Both the position numbers and the translations under genes were made by a program. 59,965 nt of DNA from the NCBI GenBank assembly GCA_017443345.1, contig JAFSNR010000111.1, positions 1 to 59,965 on the forward strand, read 5' to 3'. Within the stretch, counting starts at the first letter, position 1; each line of letters begins with the position of its first letter. The stretch is from Prevotella sp. (GTDB lineage: Bacteria; Bacteroidota; Bacteroidia; Bacteroidales; Bacteroidaceae). The notes under the pieces are model-generated. The model saw nothing but the letters and a program-made list of their open reading frames with translations, made no database searches and was not told where the DNA came from. Below are positions 17,721 through 27,222 of the stretch, one piece after another.

Positions 17721-19754
17721 ATGAAACGAATTATTACAATGATGGCAATGGCATCAATTTCTATGATGACAATGGCTCAGGAACCACTTCGTTCAGGTCT
17801 GGATCAGACAGACTTCGACATGAGTGTTCGTCCTGCTGATGATTTCTACGGCTATGCATGTGGTGGTTGGATGAAGAAGAATCCTCTGCCTGCTGCTTAT
17901 TCCCGTTATGGCAGTTTTGATCAGCTGCAAGAGAACAATGACAAGCGTATCAACGGTATCCTTGCAGAATTGCAGGCCAATACCTATGAAGTGGGTACGA
18001 TTGAGCAGAAACTCAGTGACCTCTATAAGTTGGCAATGGACTCTGTTCGTCGTAATCAGGAGGGCGTCAGTCCTGTGATGCCTCTGATTAAGAAGCTTGA
18101 GGCTGCCAAGACTAAGCAACAGCTTCTCAACATTCTGTTAGAGCGGGCTCCCTATAGTGGCAGTCAGTTCTATTATGCTGGTTTGGGGGCTGACGACAAG
18201 AACGCCACGCAGAACATCCTGAACATTTATCAAGGTGGACTATCGTTGGGCCAAAAGGAGTATTACCTCGATAACGATAAGGCTACGGCGAATATTCGCG
18301 AAGCCTTTAAGAAACACATAGTCAACATGTTCCAGCTTTTTGGCTTCAGTAAAAGTGTAGCCACCAAGAAGATGCAGAACATCATGAAGATGGAAACTGC
18401 ACTTGCCAAGGTCAGCAAGTCGCGTACAGAGCTTCGTGACCCAGAGGCCAACTATAACAAGATGACGCTTCAGGAGTTCGAGACAAAGTATCCAAATCTG
18501 CCTCTGGAGAAACTGATGAATGCCAAGGGTATCGATAGTAAGTATATTCAGGAGATGATTGTCGGACAGCCTGATTTTATGGCAGGTGCCAATGCTTTGG
18601 CAGGTTCGATGAAGCCTGCAGAATATCGTGACGTGATGGAGTGGGATGTTATCTCTTCAGCTGCTAATCTCCTGAGTGACGATGTGATTGCTGAGAGTTT
18701 TGATTTCAATGGACGTATCCGTTCAGGTCGAAAGGAGAATCATCCGCTTTGGAAGCGCAGTACCAGTCAGGTTGAGGGTGTGATGGGTGAGGCTCTTGGC
18801 AAGATTTATGCTGAGAAGTATTTCCCAGAGTCATCCAAGCAGCGTATGGCTGTGTTGGTTAAGAATCTGCAGATTGCCCTTGGTGAGCGTATTGCTGCTC
18901 AGGACTGGATGGATGATTCAACTAAGGTAAACGCTCTGTTGAAGCTGAATACGTTCTACGTAAAGATCGGCTATCCTGACAGATGGACTGATATCTCGGC
19001 TCTTCAGATTGACCCTAAAAAATCTTACTATGAGAATATGGAGGAATGCCATAAATTCTGGAATGCTTGGAATATCGAGCATCGTGCAGGCAAGCCCGTT
19101 GATCGTGATGATTGGCACATGACTCCTCAGACGGTGAATGCCTATTATAATCCGACAACCAACGAAATCTGCTTCCCTGCTGGCATTCTCCAGTATCCGT
19201 TCTTTGAGCCAACTGCAGATGATGCCTTTAACTATGGTGCCATCGGAGTGGTTATCGGCCATGAGATGACACATGGATTTGATGATCAAGGCCGTCGTTT
19301 CGATAAAGATGGAAATATGCATGACTGGTGGAAAGAGGCAGATGGAAAGAACTTTACAGAGAGAACGGACAAGTATGCCGATTTCTTCTCTGCGATTAGT
19401 GTGCTTCCTGATTTGAAGGCTAATGGCCGTTTGACGCTTGGTGAGAATCTGGCAGATCATGGAGGTCTGCAGGTGGCTTTTGCTGCTTACAAGAATGCGA
19501 CTAAGCGTAATCCATTAGGTGAGAAAGACGGACTGACTGCAGATCAGCGTTTCTTCCATGCCTATGCAGGTGTATGGGCCAATAATATTACCGAAGAAGA
19601 GATTCGCAATCGTACGAAGAGCGACCCTCACTCATTAGGCCGTTGGCGTGTTAATGGAGCTCTTCCCCATATTGATGCGTGGTATGAAGCATTTGGTGTG
19701 AAAGAAGGCGACAAGATGTTTATTCCGCAGTCAGAACGCTTGCAATTGTGGTAA
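17721..19754 (+). CDS. M13 family (PepO/neprilysin-like) metallopeptidase
   Basis: A 677-residue exported zinc endopeptidase. A signal peptide covers about the first 19 residues (MTMA/QEP). The zinc site is H514-E-M-T-H518 in VVIGHEMTHGFDDQG, with Glu575 in GENLADHGG as third ligand; upstream NAYYNPTTNEICFPAGILQ is the family substrate-binding strand, and the end of the chain has the conserved HSLGRWRVNGAL. Such enzymes cut peptides, usually below about 40 residues, in the cell envelope. It lies 15 bases after the ABC-F gene and is followed by a strong terminator. Confidence 0.95.
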   Translation: MKRIITMMAMASISMMTMAQEPLRSGLDQTDFDMSVRPADDFYGYACGGWMKKNPLPAAYSRYGSFDQLQENNDKRINGILAELQANTYEVGTIEQKLSDLYKLAMDSVRRNQEGVSPVMPLIKKLEAAKTKQQLLNILLERAPYSGSQFYYAGLGADDKNATQNILNIYQGGLSLGQKEYYLDNDKATANIREAFKKHIVNMFQLFGFSKSVATKKMQNIMKMETALAKVSKSRTELRDPEANYNKMTLQEFETKYPNLPLEKLMNAKGIDSKYIQEMIVGQPDFMAGANALAGSMKPAEYRDVMEWDVISSAANLLSDDVIAESFDFNGRIRSGRKENHPLWKRSTSQVEGVMGEALGKIYAEKYFPESSKQRMAVLVKNLQIALGERIAAQDWMDDSTKVNALLKLNTFYVKIGYPDRWTDISALQIDPKKSYYENMEECHKFWNAWNIEHRAGKPVDRDDWHMTPQTVNAYYNPTTNEICFPAGILQYPFFEPTADDAFNYGAIGVVIGHEMTHGFDDQGRRFDKDGNMHDWWKEADGKNFTERTDKYADFFSAISVLPDLKANGRLTLGENLADHGGLQVAFAAYKNATKRNPLGEKDGLTADQRFFHAYAGVWANNITEEEIRNRTKSDPHSLGRWRVNGALPHIDAWYEAFGVKEGDKMFIPQSERLQLW

Positions 19755-19779
19755 TTTAACCATAAATTAGAAGAATTTG

Positions 19780-19812
19780 CCGTCGTAAATATAAATTTAC
19801 GGCGGTTTTTTT
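19780..19812 (+). terminator. Terminator after the M13 peptidase
   Basis: CCGTCGTAAAT pairs with ATTTACGGCGG around a short AT loop, followed by eight T. It separates the M13 gene from the kinase/AAA/FHA operon. Confidence 0.9.
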
Positions 19813-19841
19813 TGTCCATTAAGTTTTTTTTTGTAATTTTG
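19811..19841 (+). promoter_or_regulatory. Promoter of the kinase-AAA-FHA-PP2C operon
   Basis: TTTG at 19811-19814 and TAATTTTG at 19834-19841 are 19 bases apart. The next good start, ATG 19871, lies 30 bases on. No other promoter-like site was seen at the gene junctions of the operon. Confidence 0.6.
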
Positions 19842-19870
19842 CACCTAACTTAAGTTATTTGCTTGTTTTT

Positions 19871-20809
19871 ATGAATGATGATATTACTCTGAATCCAGAA
19901 CGTACGAACAGCAGCTCTCGTCAGTTGCAACGTGATGAGCTGACTCGTGAGAGGACTGTTGATACGCAGACACAACAGGCGATGCAAATGCATTCGGCAC
20001 AGGGTATTCAGTGTCCCCATTGTGGTACGATAAATGAGCCTGAGGCCATGTTCTGTGCATCTTGTGGTAGTCCTATTGGTATGGCAACCTGCCCCAATTG
20101 TGGTGCTGACATAGAACCTGATGCAGATTTCTGTGAAACCTGTCGCCATTACATACGCAAGGATGTATGCTCCTTCTGTGGCTCTCAACTGACGGGCCAT
20201 GAGGCTTTCTGTCCTGAGTGTGGAAGTCCGCGAGGTGGAATTGTTTGTCCTGTCTGCCGTACGTTGAATGACTTCTCTTTCTGCAAGCAGTGTGGCACTC
20301 CTCTGACAGATGAAGCACGTCAGCTGATGGAGCGTGTCAGAGAGACTCCTGAGTTCAAGGAGATGCAGCGTCTGGCCAGTGAGATACAGAAACTGGAGAT
20401 GACGATTCCCTATAGCTCTGAGCGTGAGGTTCTTCGTGATCAGAAAAACATCAAGCTTCGCGAGCGGGTTTTGACGCTCCTTGCGCAGGATCGTGGCATA
20501 GCTCACCCCGTCATCCCTGAATCCACCAACAAGCGTCTGAGCAAGGAAGAATATGATGCCAAGAAACAGGAGCGTCTGAACAGACTCACGGAGATATTGG
20601 AGCAGATGGCTCAGCAACCTCAACCCAAACCGGCTCAGGTGCGTAATTACGCGATGGCCTGCAAACCTTCGGGTGTCAGACTTGCGTGGGAATGTAATTT
20701 CAAGCACGCCCTTCATTCAAGTCCCTGTGGATGCGCCAAGCCCCAGATGGGAGGAAAATGGATTATACTTGGTAAGAATTCGAAAAAGGAAATTAAAGAC
20801 GATATTTAA
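19871..20809 (+). CDS. Multi-zinc-ribbon protein, first gene of the phospho-signalling operon
   Basis: A 312-residue soluble protein. After a Ser/Thr-rich N-terminus it has a run of CxxC pairs from about residue 47 to 145, including CPHCG, CASCG, CPNCG, CETC, CSFCG, CPECG, CPVC and CKQCG, forming around four zinc ribbons. A charged, probably coiled-coil region follows, then a C-terminal segment with WECNF and further Cys and His. No enzyme motif is visible; such ribbons usually act as protein- or nucleic-acid-binding adaptors. The start was set at 19871, not the upstream TTG at 19859. The kinase ATG follows its stop directly. Function unknown; a scaffold for the kinase module is inference. 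Confidence 0.85.
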   Translation: MNDDITLNPERTNSSSRQLQRDELTRERTVDTQTQQAMQMHSAQGIQCPHCGTINEPEAMFCASCGSPIGMATCPNCGADIEPDADFCETCRHYIRKDVCSFCGSQLTGHEAFCPECGSPRGGIVCPVCRTLNDFSFCKQCGTPLTDEARQLMERVRETPEFKEMQRLASEIQKLEMTIPYSSEREVLRDQKNIKLRERVLTLLAQDRGIAHPVIPESTNKRLSKEEYDAKKQERLNRLTEILEQMAQQPQPKPAQVRNYAMACKPSGVRLAWECNFKHALHSSPCGCAKPQMGGKWIILGKNSKKEIKDDI

Positions 20810-23800
20810 ATGAGCACGGAAAGAACCTTCGATAATGGAAATACAACCAATGGCGATTCAACCATCCGTCCTTCCGGACTTGATGGCACCATTCGCCCTG
20901 CAGAACTCGACGGGACCATACGACCAGCCGAATTAGATGGGACCATCCGTCCTTCGACCATGGATGGTACTATCCGTCCTGCAACTCTGGATGGTACGAT
21001 CCGTCCTGCTGAGATGCCTGTTGCTTCAGATATGGGTGGTACGGTCAGGGCTGATGGAATGACATCACAGCATGAGACGGCGTATGGTGACGATTTCATC
21101 CTCAAAGGCGTCAATTATCATAAGATTCAGTGCTTGAGCGACAATTCTGGTGAGGCTCAGGTCTTTCTGGTGGAGCGTGATCATGAAGAATACGTCTTGA
21201 AGATTTACTATCCAAGTTTTGACGTCAATAAGAAAATTCTTCAGACTGTTCTGAACTTTGATTTTGAGATGATTGTCCATGTGTTTGACTATGGCAAGAC
21301 CTATGTCGATGGCAAGCATCGTTATTATGAACTCATGGAGTATCTTCGTGGAGGATCAATGGCAGAATACAAGTTGAATGGCGATCTTGACAAGTTCCGT
21401 CGTATTGCCTTGCAAGGTGCTGCAGCACTGGCTTACTGCCATGAGTGTAACATTCTTCACAAAGATGTCAAACCAAGCAATTTCTTTTTCCGTGACAAGG
21501 AACACACAGAACTGGTTCTTGGTGACTTCGGAATCTCAAGTATCCTGGAGCAGGACGGTAAGTCGCATAAGACGACACAGGCTCGTACCCCTATTTATGC
21601 CGCTCCAGAGATGTATTCAGATGTGATTGACGGAGTTGTGGAGGTTTCGCCTTCTGCCGATTTCTATTCTTTGGGTATGTGTCTGATGGCGCTTTGGTTG
21701 GGTGAGAACCCGATGAGTTCGAATGAGCGCATTATGATGCGTCAGAAAAACGAAGGTCGTATTCCACATATTAAAGAACTGCCTGATCGTGTCCGCATGA
21801 TTGTACAAGGACTTACGGTGGTTAATCCTCTGAATCGTTGGGGATATGAAGAAGTAGAACAGTGGTTTGAAGGCGGAAGTCCGAAGGTGGACCTCTCTTC
21901 ACCATTTCTTAAATATAAGAGCTTTATTGTCGATCCAGACAGAAATCTGGTTGCTGATAACATCCACGAACTCGTTCCCTTGCTTCTTGATAATGAGAAG
22001 GTGGCCATTGGTTATCTGTATAATGGCAAGATCAGCTCATGGTTGGAGTCGTGTGGCAATGAGAAACTCAGTACGATTGTGAAGGATATCGTAGTGAACC
22101 GTTATCCTGTAGACCAGAAGGCTGGACTGTTGGCATCAGTTTACGTCATGGAGCCCACCTACCCTTATAAAGATGTCAAGGGAAATCTCTGTGACGATAT
22201 TCACAGTATGGCCATCTCGCTTTTGAGCTACCAGAGTGACTACGGATTATTGTTGACGAATCCCAATGATTCGCTATTCCTCTATCTGGAATCACATACG
22301 AAGTGCGATGTTGATCGTCTGCGTTCATATTTCACTCACACGACGAATAAGGATGAGCTCCGAATCGCCATTATGCGCTTGGTCTTTGAGATTGATCCAG
22401 AGATACCTCTGCTGGCCAAATATCCATCTTCCGATTTGAAGGATATCGTTAAGACTTTCGGCAGGGAAGCATTGACTGAGGATGACTGGCATAGTCTGAC
22501 AGACGGCCGTCTGCTTTCATGGATGTACAGTCATGAGGACCGTATGGCCTGTGAAAGTCTCCGTATCATGACGAAGGATCAGCCTTACTCTTCGACTTTG
22601 GCTTATAAGGTGCTGTACAATCTTGATCGTGAGGCTGCTTATGATCTGAGGAGTGCTTTCACACCGATGCAGGTAGGCGAAAAACTCTGTGAACGTTTGA
22701 AAAATGCTGAGCATCTGGGCGAGAAGGAGTTTGCAGACGAGATGGAAGATATCGTAGCACTAGAAGGAAGGTTCACCTATTATGCCCAACTTCATGGTTG
22801 GACTGAGTTGTTTGGTGAGCATACCCGCTGCTTTGATTTCAAGAGTGAAGAGAATCGGGAGCGTTTAGGTGCTTATGATGTGAAGACTGCCGTCTATCGT
22901 TTCTGTAGGATTCTGGGAGTTACTCCTGTATATCTGATGCCTGACGGAACAGAGATGACAGACGGAAAGAGTATCGATGCAAGAAACTATTCACAACTTC
23001 GTGGTGAAATCAGAAACGGTTCATTCTCCCAGTGGATGTCTGTATTCTATCATGAAGATCCCTTTGCGGATTTCTCTGAAGAATATGCCTATGAGCATGC
23101 TTTGGAGGAGTGGCTGATGGCACTTGGACAGATTGATGCTACCCAGCGTTACTATAAGCGTTTTGTTGATGCCCGTGAGGAAACGTCAGCAAGAATCAAG
23201 GAAGTACGTAGTAATTGGCAACGTGCGAGGGCAAAGGAAAAGATGTGGCGTATGATATTCTATGGACTTTGCGGCATCTGGCTTTTGCTGGTGTTGATCA
23301 TTGGTGTTAAAGACCGCACGTTCCTGTTAGGACATACCTTCCTGTCTATTGGTTTGCCTTTAGGAGGTATGACTGCCATCATCGTTGGCACCAGAGCTTT
23401 CTTCCGTGGCTATGATTTTATGTTCTCTTGCCTGTGGGGATTGTTAGGAGCTCTATCCTCCTTTATACCTATTATAATATTAAAGTATATGGGACAGTCT
23501 CATCCCTCGCTCTTTAATATTACTATTGTTGTCATCTCATTGGTTTACATGTTAATATGTCATCTGACAGATTTCCGTGGTGACCAGAAGGCTGACAGTA
23601 AACTGATTTCTGAAGTTCTTCAGAATGATATCAAGTCAACATTGCTTGAACCGTTGTATTACACGTTCAAGACAAAGTCATACAGATTTAAGGGCTCGAA
23701 GTTCGGTTTGTTGAATGATGTGACGGATCAAGTTCGCTCCATCAGTGGCGAGAGTGTGCTGCACTATATCCTCTGGAGTGTACTGGTGCTGGTCTTTGTC

Positions 23801-23914
23801 CTCGATTTCATCATTTTCAGTCCGAGTCTTCTTAACGTCAGCAATCCTGATGTTAATCACATGAAGGCCAGCCCCTCTGCAATAATTAAGCAATTAGAAC
23901 GAGACGTAGAATAA
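20810..23914 (+). CDS. Membrane Ser/Thr protein kinase with N-terminal TIRP repeats
   Basis: A 1034-residue Hanks-type kinase. Residues 18-71 hold six 9-residue repeats of the form TIRPxxxDG, with a seventh related TVRA near 78. The kinase domain (about 95-340) has Lys131 in VLKIYY, the catalytic loop H217-K-D-V-K-P-S-N224, D239-F-G241 and A265-P-E267. A long middle region of unknown fold follows, then about five membrane segments between residues 814 and 1005, so the kinase should face the cytoplasm. The repeats look like multi-copy phospho-acceptor sites for the FHA protein encoded downstream (inference). Its stop codon overlaps the AAA gene start (TAATG). Confidence 0.92.
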   Translation: MSTERTFDNGNTTNGDSTIRPSGLDGTIRPAELDGTIRPAELDGTIRPSTMDGTIRPATLDGTIRPAEMPVASDMGGTVRADGMTSQHETAYGDDFILKGVNYHKIQCLSDNSGEAQVFLVERDHEEYVLKIYYPSFDVNKKILQTVLNFDFEMIVHVFDYGKTYVDGKHRYYELMEYLRGGSMAEYKLNGDLDKFRRIALQGAAALAYCHECNILHKDVKPSNFFFRDKEHTELVLGDFGISSILEQDGKSHKTTQARTPIYAAPEMYSDVIDGVVEVSPSADFYSLGMCLMALWLGENPMSSNERIMMRQKNEGRIPHIKELPDRVRMIVQGLTVVNPLNRWGYEEVEQWFEGGSPKVDLSSPFLKYKSFIVDPDRNLVADNIHELVPLLLDNEKVAIGYLYNGKISSWLESCGNEKLSTIVKDIVVNRYPVDQKAGLLASVYVMEPTYPYKDVKGNLCDDIHSMAISLLSYQSDYGLLLTNPNDSLFLYLESHTKCDVDRLRSYFTHTTNKDELRIAIMRLVFEIDPEIPLLAKYPSSDLKDIVKTFGREALTEDDWHSLTDGRLLSWMYSHEDRMACESLRIMTKDQPYSSTLAYKVLYNLDREAAYDLRSAFTPMQVGEKLCERLKNAEHLGEKEFADEMEDIVALEGRFTYYAQLHGWTELFGEHTRCFDFKSEENRERLGAYDVKTAVYRFCRILGVTPVYLMPDGTEMTDGKSIDARNYSQLRGEIRNGSFSQWMSVFYHEDPFADFSEEYAYEHALEEWLMALGQIDATQRYYKRFVDAREETSARIKEVRSNWQRARAKEKMWRMIFYGLCGIWLLLVLIIGVKDRTFLLGHTFLSIGLPLGGMTAIIVGTRAFFRGYDFMFSCLWGLLGALSSFIPIIILKYMGQSHPSLFNITIVVISLVYMLICHLTDFRGDQKADSKLISEVLQNDIKSTLLEPLYYTFKTKSYRFKGSKFGLLNDVTDQVRSISGESVLHYILWSVLVLVFVLDFIIFSPSLLNVSNPDVNHMKASPSAIIKQLERDVE
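20861..21022 (+). repeat. Six 27-base coding repeats (TIRP motif)
   Basis: Codons for TIRPxxxDG recur with an exact 27-base period, with Thr at residues 18, 27, 36, 45, 54 and 63. Silent differences between copies show that the protein motif, more than the DNA, has been kept. Confidence 0.9.
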
Positions 23915-26900
23915 TGGTTTGCGAGAAATGTCATAAGGAAAACAGAAGCATTGCTAAGTTCTGCAAGTGGTGTGGTCAGCCGCTTGTAAGTCAGGATCTG
24001 CTCGATAAGTTGGTAGGTCTTGATGAAGTTAAGCAGCAGTTAAAGACCATTGTTGATACCTATACATATCTTCGTTCTCGTAAGGACATTGCTAATGTCC
24101 GTATATCTGTCAACGCCATTGTGATAGGAGAGACTGGAACAGGAAAGACTGCTCTTGCTGAGATTCTGCGCGATTACTTCTATCAGCACAAGATCATCGA
24201 AAAGCCAAAGTTGACGATGGTAGATGCTGTAGACTACCAGCGCTTTGTTGACAAATGGGATGACAATATCAAGAAAGCCAAGAATGGTATTCTCTTTTTC
24301 GATAATGTCCAAAAGCTCCTACCCGATAAATATTCTAATCAGGTTAATCCGCTTGACAAGCTCTTTGTGGAGATGGATAAATGGGAGGATAATCCTATTG
24401 TTATTATCTCTGGCTTGACCAAGGGCTTGGAGGACTTCCTGGAGAGTAATCCTGCCGTAGCTAATCGTTTCAAGTATACATTCCGTATGACTACACCTGG
24501 TTATCAGGAGTTGACGGATATATGTAAACTGAACCTACGTATCAAGTATGGTATTACTGAGTTCTCAGAAGAGGCAGATAGTCAGTTGTCGCGTTTCTTC
24601 AAATATCAGGTGAAGATTAAGGATGAGACATTTGGAAACGGACATCTGGCCACAAAGACTGCAGAAGATATCTTCACACAGTTCATCAGCCGTGGTGCTG
24701 ATGCCAAGCAGGTAGAGAAGTCGGATATCAAGGGTTATGTACCAGAAGAACGTTCCGTAGAAGATATCCTGAAAGACCTTGATACCTTCATTGGTATGGA
24801 TGAGGTAAAGGCGGCTGTGAAGGAAATGGCCTATTCTGTTCAGAATGCCATGCAGCGTGCTGAGCGCGGACTGGGTGAGCAAGAGAAGATGTCGATGCAT
24901 ATTATCCTGACGGGTAATCCAGGAACGGGTAAGACAACGATAGCCCGCAAGCTTGGCGAAATACTTGCCTCTATAGGTTATCTTGACAGTGGCCATGTTG
25001 TGGAAGTGGACCGAGCCAAGATGGTCAGTCCTTATCAGGGTGAAACGCCAAAGGTCGTAGATCGCTTATGTGATAAGGCCAAAGGTGGTATCCTCTTTGT
25101 CGATGAGGCTTATACTTTGGCTCCGCTTAGTGCCTCTGGTGATCGTGACAATCAAGGAGCTCAGGCTCTGGAGAAGCTGATGAAACGCATGGAGGACGAT
25201 CGTGGTCAGTTCATTGTGATTGCGGCAGGCTATCGTACTGAGATGGAGAACCTGTTCCGTGTGAATCCAGGTTTCCGCAGCCGCTTCAACTATTTCCTCG
25301 ATATTAAGGATTACTCGCCCGAGCAGTTGTTCGAGATCATGCTTGTCTTTGCTAAGGGCAAGAAATATATCTTCTCGCCAGAAGCAGAGGAATTGACGAA
25401 GAAGATGGTTACGGAGATGTACAACTCTCGTGACAAGGACTTTGCCAATGGTCGTACGATGCGTACGCTCTTTGACCAGATCTGTAAGAAACAGGCGCAG
25501 CGTCTGCAAGGAGTGGATATTTCCTCGATGAGCAACGAAGAGCTGATGACTATCAGACAAGAGGATGTTCCTTACGAGGCTCCAAAGTCAGTCAATGTTG
25601 GCGACTGTCTGAAGAAGTTGGACGGTCTTGTTGGATTGGGAGGTGTCAAGAAGGAAATTTCGAACCTGACAGCATTCCTCAATCTGCAGATCAGACGTGG
25701 CGAGACCAATACATTCCAGGGCAAGCACTATGTGTTTACAGGAAATCCAGGTACAGGAAAGACGACTGTGGCACGTATTATGGCAGATATCTTCAAGACT
25801 TTGGGTGTTGTGGCTCGTGGTCAGTTGGTAGAGGCCGATCGTGCTAAACTTGTGGCAGGCTATTCTGGTCAGACAGCTATCAAGACCAATCAGCTTGTAG
25901 ATCAGGCTCTTGGTGGTGTGCTCTTTATTGATGAGGCCTATACTCTGAAATCAAGTGATGGTGATACCTTTGGTGCAGAGGCTATCGATACGTTGTTGAA
26001 ACGTCTTGAGGATGACAGAGGTAAATTTATATGTATTGTGGCAGGCTATACTGACCAGATGCATGACTTCATTGACACCAATCCAGGCTTGAAGAGTAGG
26101 TTTACTCAGACTATCCATTTTGACGACTATACACCAGATGAGCTGACAGAGATATTCCTCCATCTTGCTGAGGGTAAGAATTTCACGATTGATGAGGATA
26201 CCCGTGCCGCTATCCATAGACAGTTTGAACAACTGTATCTGCGTCGGGATAAGAACTTTGGTAATGCTCGTGAGGCTCGTCGTATTTTTAATGAGGCTGT
26301 GGAACGTCAGAGTCAGCGTCTTGTGAAGTTGATGGGTGATCCAGGCTTCAAGGAAAGCGACATGTATAGTCTGACAAAAGAAGACTTGCCGATGGCTCAG
26401 AGTGAGGCAGCTCGTCCGTTGGATGAGGTTCTTAATGAACTTGACGAATTTATCGGCATGCGTGGTGTCAAGAATTCCATCCGTCGACTGGCCGTACAGA
26501 GCATGTTTATGAAACAGCGTGCCGCAATGGGTGCAGGAAAGGTTCAGCAGATGTCGATGAACTTTATTCTGACAGGTAATCCTGGAACGGGAAAGACATC
26601 TATTGCCCGTAAGATGGGTGAGATTCTCCAGTCAATGGATATTCTGCCCACTTCACGTGTCATTGAAGCAAGTCGTGCCACTTTAGTTGGTAAGTATATG
26701 GGAGAGACCCCCAAGATTGTCAATAATATGTGTGACAAAGCTATGGGTGGTATTCTTTTCATAGATGAAGCTTATACGCTCAGTGATGGTGGCGACCAGT
26801 ATGGTAAGGAAGCTATTGATACTCTCATGAAGCGCATGGAGGATGATCGTGGTAAGTTCGTTGTCATTGCAGCAGGTTATAAGGACAAGATGGATGAATT

Positions 26901-27219
26901 CCTGCAGATGAATGCAGGACTCGCCAGTCGATTTACTCATAAACTGCATATTGAGGACTACAATGAAGATGAGCTCCTTGCCATCTTCAAGCATATGGCT
27001 CAGAAAGAGCAATACACCTTATCGGCCGCAGCTGAGTTCAAGGCACTTGATACGATCTATAAGATGGTGCTTGCCAAGAACGAGTCGTGGGGTAATGCCC
27101 GTGAAATGCGTAATCTGCTTGATGTCACCATACAGAAACTCTCGGAACGTGTATCAAAGATGCCGCCAGAACAAGTGACTAAGGAAACATATCAGATAAT
27201 ATTACCAGAAGATTTATAA
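23914..27219 (+). CDS. Zinc-ribbon protein with four CbbX/CfqX-like AAA+ modules
   Basis: A 1101-residue ATPase. An N-terminal zinc ribbon (Cys3, Cys6, Cys17, Cys20) precedes four AAA+ modules. Walker A motifs begin near residues 72 (GETGTGKT), 334, 610 and 888 (all GNPGTGKT). Modules 2-4 have the CbbX-type Walker B ILFVDEAYTL or a close variant, and pore-like segments such as PYQGETPK. Module 1 reads ILFFDNVQK, lacking the catalytic Glu, so it probably binds but does not hydrolyse ATP well. CbbX-type ATPases remodel protein complexes, and EccA of type VII secretion is related. In this operon it is the likely effector or remodeller under kinase/phosphatase control (inference). Confidence 0.92.
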   Translation: MVCEKCHKENRSIAKFCKWCGQPLVSQDLLDKLVGLDEVKQQLKTIVDTYTYLRSRKDIANVRISVNAIVIGETGTGKTALAEILRDYFYQHKIIEKPKLTMVDAVDYQRFVDKWDDNIKKAKNGILFFDNVQKLLPDKYSNQVNPLDKLFVEMDKWEDNPIVIISGLTKGLEDFLESNPAVANRFKYTFRMTTPGYQELTDICKLNLRIKYGITEFSEEADSQLSRFFKYQVKIKDETFGNGHLATKTAEDIFTQFISRGADAKQVEKSDIKGYVPEERSVEDILKDLDTFIGMDEVKAAVKEMAYSVQNAMQRAERGLGEQEKMSMHIILTGNPGTGKTTIARKLGEILASIGYLDSGHVVEVDRAKMVSPYQGETPKVVDRLCDKAKGGILFVDEAYTLAPLSASGDRDNQGAQALEKLMKRMEDDRGQFIVIAAGYRTEMENLFRVNPGFRSRFNYFLDIKDYSPEQLFEIMLVFAKGKKYIFSPEAEELTKKMVTEMYNSRDKDFANGRTMRTLFDQICKKQAQRLQGVDISSMSNEELMTIRQEDVPYEAPKSVNVGDCLKKLDGLVGLGGVKKEISNLTAFLNLQIRRGETNTFQGKHYVFTGNPGTGKTTVARIMADIFKTLGVVARGQLVEADRAKLVAGYSGQTAIKTNQLVDQALGGVLFIDEAYTLKSSDGDTFGAEAIDTLLKRLEDDRGKFICIVAGYTDQMHDFIDTNPGLKSRFTQTIHFDDYTPDELTEIFLHLAEGKNFTIDEDTRAAIHRQFEQLYLRRDKNFGNAREARRIFNEAVERQSQRLVKLMGDPGFKESDMYSLTKEDLPMAQSEAARPLDEVLNELDEFIGMRGVKNSIRRLAVQSMFMKQRAAMGAGKVQQMSMNFILTGNPGTGKTSIARKMGEILQSMDILPTSRVIEASRATLVGKYMGETPKIVNNMCDKAMGGILFIDEAYTLSDGGDQYGKEAIDTLMKRMEDDRGKFVVIAAGYKDKMDEFLQMNAGLASRFTHKLHIEDYNEDELLAIFKHMAQKEQYTLSAAAEFKALDTIYKMVLAKNESWGNAREMRNLLDVTIQKLSERVSKMPPEQVTKETYQIILPEDL

Positions 27220-27222
27220 AAG

